Shown here: in pieces, positions 62,741-64,000 of the stretch
Layout of the letters: every line of letters begins with the position of its first letter
Numbering within the stretch: the stretch's first letter is position 1
Assembly: GCF_012113595.1 (NCBI RefSeq)
Contig: NZ_CP050831.1
Span: 5,952,001 to 6,016,000 of the forward strand
Length of the DNA stretch: 64,000 nt
Direction of reading: 5' to 3'
DNA from: Bacteroides faecium
GTDB taxonomy: Bacteria; Bacteroidota; Bacteroidia; Bacteroidales; Bacteroidaceae
The notes under the pieces: model-generated
The model's input: only the letters and a program-made list of their open reading frames with translations
Database searches by the model: none
What the model was told of the DNA's origin: nothing
Translations under genes and position numbers: made by a program

Positions 62741-63400
62741 TTATTGATTCTTACTTTTTAAATACTTTTCCAGTCCTTCCCGACGCAGCGTACAAGCCGG
62801 ACAATGCCCGCAACCATCTCCCTGAACACCATTATAGCATGTCAAAGTCTCGGTGCGAACCAGCTCCAATACTCCCAATTCGTCTGCCAAAGCCCATGTT
62901 TCCGCTTTATCAATCCACATCAGAGGGGTATGAATCACAAATTGTTCATCCATAGCCAGGTTCAATGTTACATTGAGGGACTTTATAAATGCATCGCGGC
63001 AATCGGGGTAACCGCTGAAATCTGTTTGTGAAACTCCTGTTATCAAGTGATTGATACCGCGTTCGCGGGCATATACTGCCGCAATACTTAGAAAGAACAG
63101 GTTGCGTCCCGGAACAAATGTATTGGGAGCACTATCTGCCGGTTTCTCTTGGTCCATCACCATTGTAGCGTCGGTCAGGGAGTTACGTCCCAGTTGTCCG
63201 ATGAAGGATACATCCATCACATCAAATTCCACTTCCGCCTTACGGGCTATTTCCCGTGCCAGTTCCACTTCTTTCTGATGTTTCTGACCATACAGGAAAC
63301 TCAGGGCATATACTTTTTTAAAGTTGCGTTTCGCCCAATACAGGCAAGTGGTGGAATCCTGTCCGCCACTGAACACAACTAATGCTGCTTCTCTATTCAT
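62741..63400 (-). CDS. queC: 7-cyano-7-deazaguanine synthase QueC
   Basis: A 219-aa ATP-dependent ligase that converts 7-carboxy-7-deazaguanine to preQ0. The PP-loop motif SGGQDS is at residues 11-16. The zinc site cysteines are Cys188, Cys197, Cys200 and Cys203 in CYNGVQGDGCGHCPAC. The sequence QTDFSGYPDCRDAFI is typical of the family. It follows the YhhQ-type transporter gene by 8 bp, so both belong to one unit. Confidence 0.96.
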   Translation of the reverse strand: MNREAALVVFSGGQDSTTCLYWAKRNFKKVYALSFLYGQKHQKEVELAREIARKAEVEFDVMDVSFIGQLGRNSLTDATMVMDQEKPADSAPNTFVPGRNLFFLSIAAVYARERGINHLITGVSQTDFSGYPDCRDAFIKSLNVTLNLAMDEQFVIHTPLMWIDKAETWALADELGVLELVRTETLTCYNGVQGDGCGHCPACTLRREGLEKYLKSKNQ

Positions 63401-63408
63401 TATCTATC

Positions 63409-64000
63409 TTAAATATCTTTGACTTTCAGTACGTTGTAGGAGATATCGGTATCGTAGACATCGCTACCGTCTATTTTCTTGATGGCTTTTACCACACGGA
63501 TAGTCACCGGAAGAATCATCACTTCATACATGGATTTCAGTACGATTTGGATTCCCATCATTATGAGCAGTTCTTTCCAGGCAATAATCCCGCCAAAAGC
63601 TACCGGAAAGAAAATCAATGAATCTGCCGTCTCCCCTACAACAGTCGACCAAATGGCACGGGCGGAAAAGTTACGCCCCTGGCTGGCTACTTTCATCTTA
63701 CTCATCACATATGCATTGAGGAACGAACCGACCAAGAATGCCATCAGACTGGCAGCCACAATGCGGGGAGCCATACCGAATACAAAATCAAAATGTTCCT
63801 CTCCTTCCCAAAAAGGAGCAGCCGGAATGGCAACTGCTATCAGTCCGAGGGCTACAACAAAGAAGTTCATCGCAAAACCGCTCCAAATGATAAGGCGCGC
63901 TTTCTTGAACCCCCAAACTTCGGCGATACAATCATTGATAATATAAGAAATAGGAAAAACCAATAATCCGGCGGTCACGGTCAGGCTACCGATTTGGATT
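63409..64000 (-). CDS. YhhQ-family queuosine precursor transporter (5' end outside window)
   Basis: An open frame of 197 codons runs in from the right edge and ends at 63409. Residues read IQIGSLTVTAGLLVFPISYIINDCIAEVWGFKKARLIIWSGFAMNF, the hallmark segment of YhhQ/QueT-type (ECF/VUT) membrane proteins that import preQ0, preQ1 or queuine. Several membrane helices are visible. The true start lies beyond 64000. It is 8 bp upstream of queC, which supports a role in queuosine precursor supply. Confidence 0.9.
   Translation of the reverse strand, partial: IQIGSLTVTAGLLVFPISYIINDCIAEVWGFKKARLIIWSGFAMNFFVVALGLIAVAIPAAPFWEGEEHFDFVFGMAPRIVAASLMAFLVGSFLNAYVMSKMKVASQGRNFSARAIWSTVVGETADSLIFFPVAFGGIIAWKELLIMMGIQIVLKSMYEVMILPVTIRVVKAIKKIDGSDVYDTDISYNVLKVKDI

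Noticed and set aside
1..64000. tRNA, rRNA or prophage genes
   Set aside because: None was recognised in the intergenic stretches I read; cloverleaf-like arms, CCA ends, integrases and structural phage genes were not seen.

Overview
The window looks like a chromosomal segment of a gut Bacteroides species (B. thetaiotaomicron/ovatus/caccae type). The reasons are two SusC/SusD pairs, ECF-sigma/FecR control of a polysaccharide utilization locus, Ser-type sulfatases, many Bacteroidales-specific DUF proteins, very weak Shine-Dalgarno sequences and repeated TAnnTTTG -7 promoter boxes. No rRNA, tRNA, integrase or transposase was seen. All functional calls come from reading the sequence and recognising families; no database search was run.

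Layout. 1-13.1 kb (minus strand): a partial DUF5686 outer-membrane protein; an NtrY-like histidine kinase and NtrC-type sigma54 regulator; and a MacAB/TolC-like export system (HlyD adaptor, ATPase, two FtsX permeases, TolC-like factor) together with a second kinase carrying a periplasmic-binding-protein-like sensor. A sigma54-type promoter lies just upstream of the TolC-like gene, so the two-component pair probably controls export. 13.3-15.8 kb: NDH-2 and a LysM glucosaminidase. 15.9-19.4 kb (plus): cytidine deaminase, AraC regulator, DUF417 membrane protein and an RclA-like flavoprotein, resembling the enterobacterial rcl reactive-chlorine locus. 19.4-20.2 kb: a gene-free patchwork of 21-22 bp repeats. 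20.2-25.7 kb (plus): ABC-F, NudC, a Crp-like regulator, acyltransferase 3 and a DUF418 protein. 26.0-31.3 kb (minus): phosphohexomutase, C69 dipeptidase and M23 peptidase. 31.4-38.8 kb (plus): a metzincin-like protease with a SusC/SusD pair, probably for peptides or proteins. 39.0-41.1 kb: a structured leader RNA, a WG-repeat protein and alanine dehydrogenase. 41.3-47.5 kb: FabK-like enzyme; an ECF sigma operon with an anti-sigma/beta-barrel fusion and small secreted proteins; DUF4783-nadC; rlmH.

47.6-61.7 kb: HD-domain protein, then a complete PUL (sulfatase, GH2, sulfatase, SusD, SusC with STN domain, FecR, divergent ECF sigma) that probably targets a sulfated galactose-containing glycan. 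A plus-strand promoter and terminator bracket the susC translation start and predict a cis-antisense sRNA. 61.7-64 kb (minus): queF, queC and a YhhQ-type transporter, partial at the window edge, for queuosine precursor supply. The long queC-queF gap holds a 22-bp palindromic repeat array.

The least explained signals are non-coding. They are families of strongly diverged but exactly phased 21-23 bp tandem repeats in three intergenic regions, each with its own sequence; an ~85-bp inverted-repeat element in three dispersed copies; a structured leader with mutually exclusive hairpins before the WG-repeat gene; and the predicted antisense sRNA.
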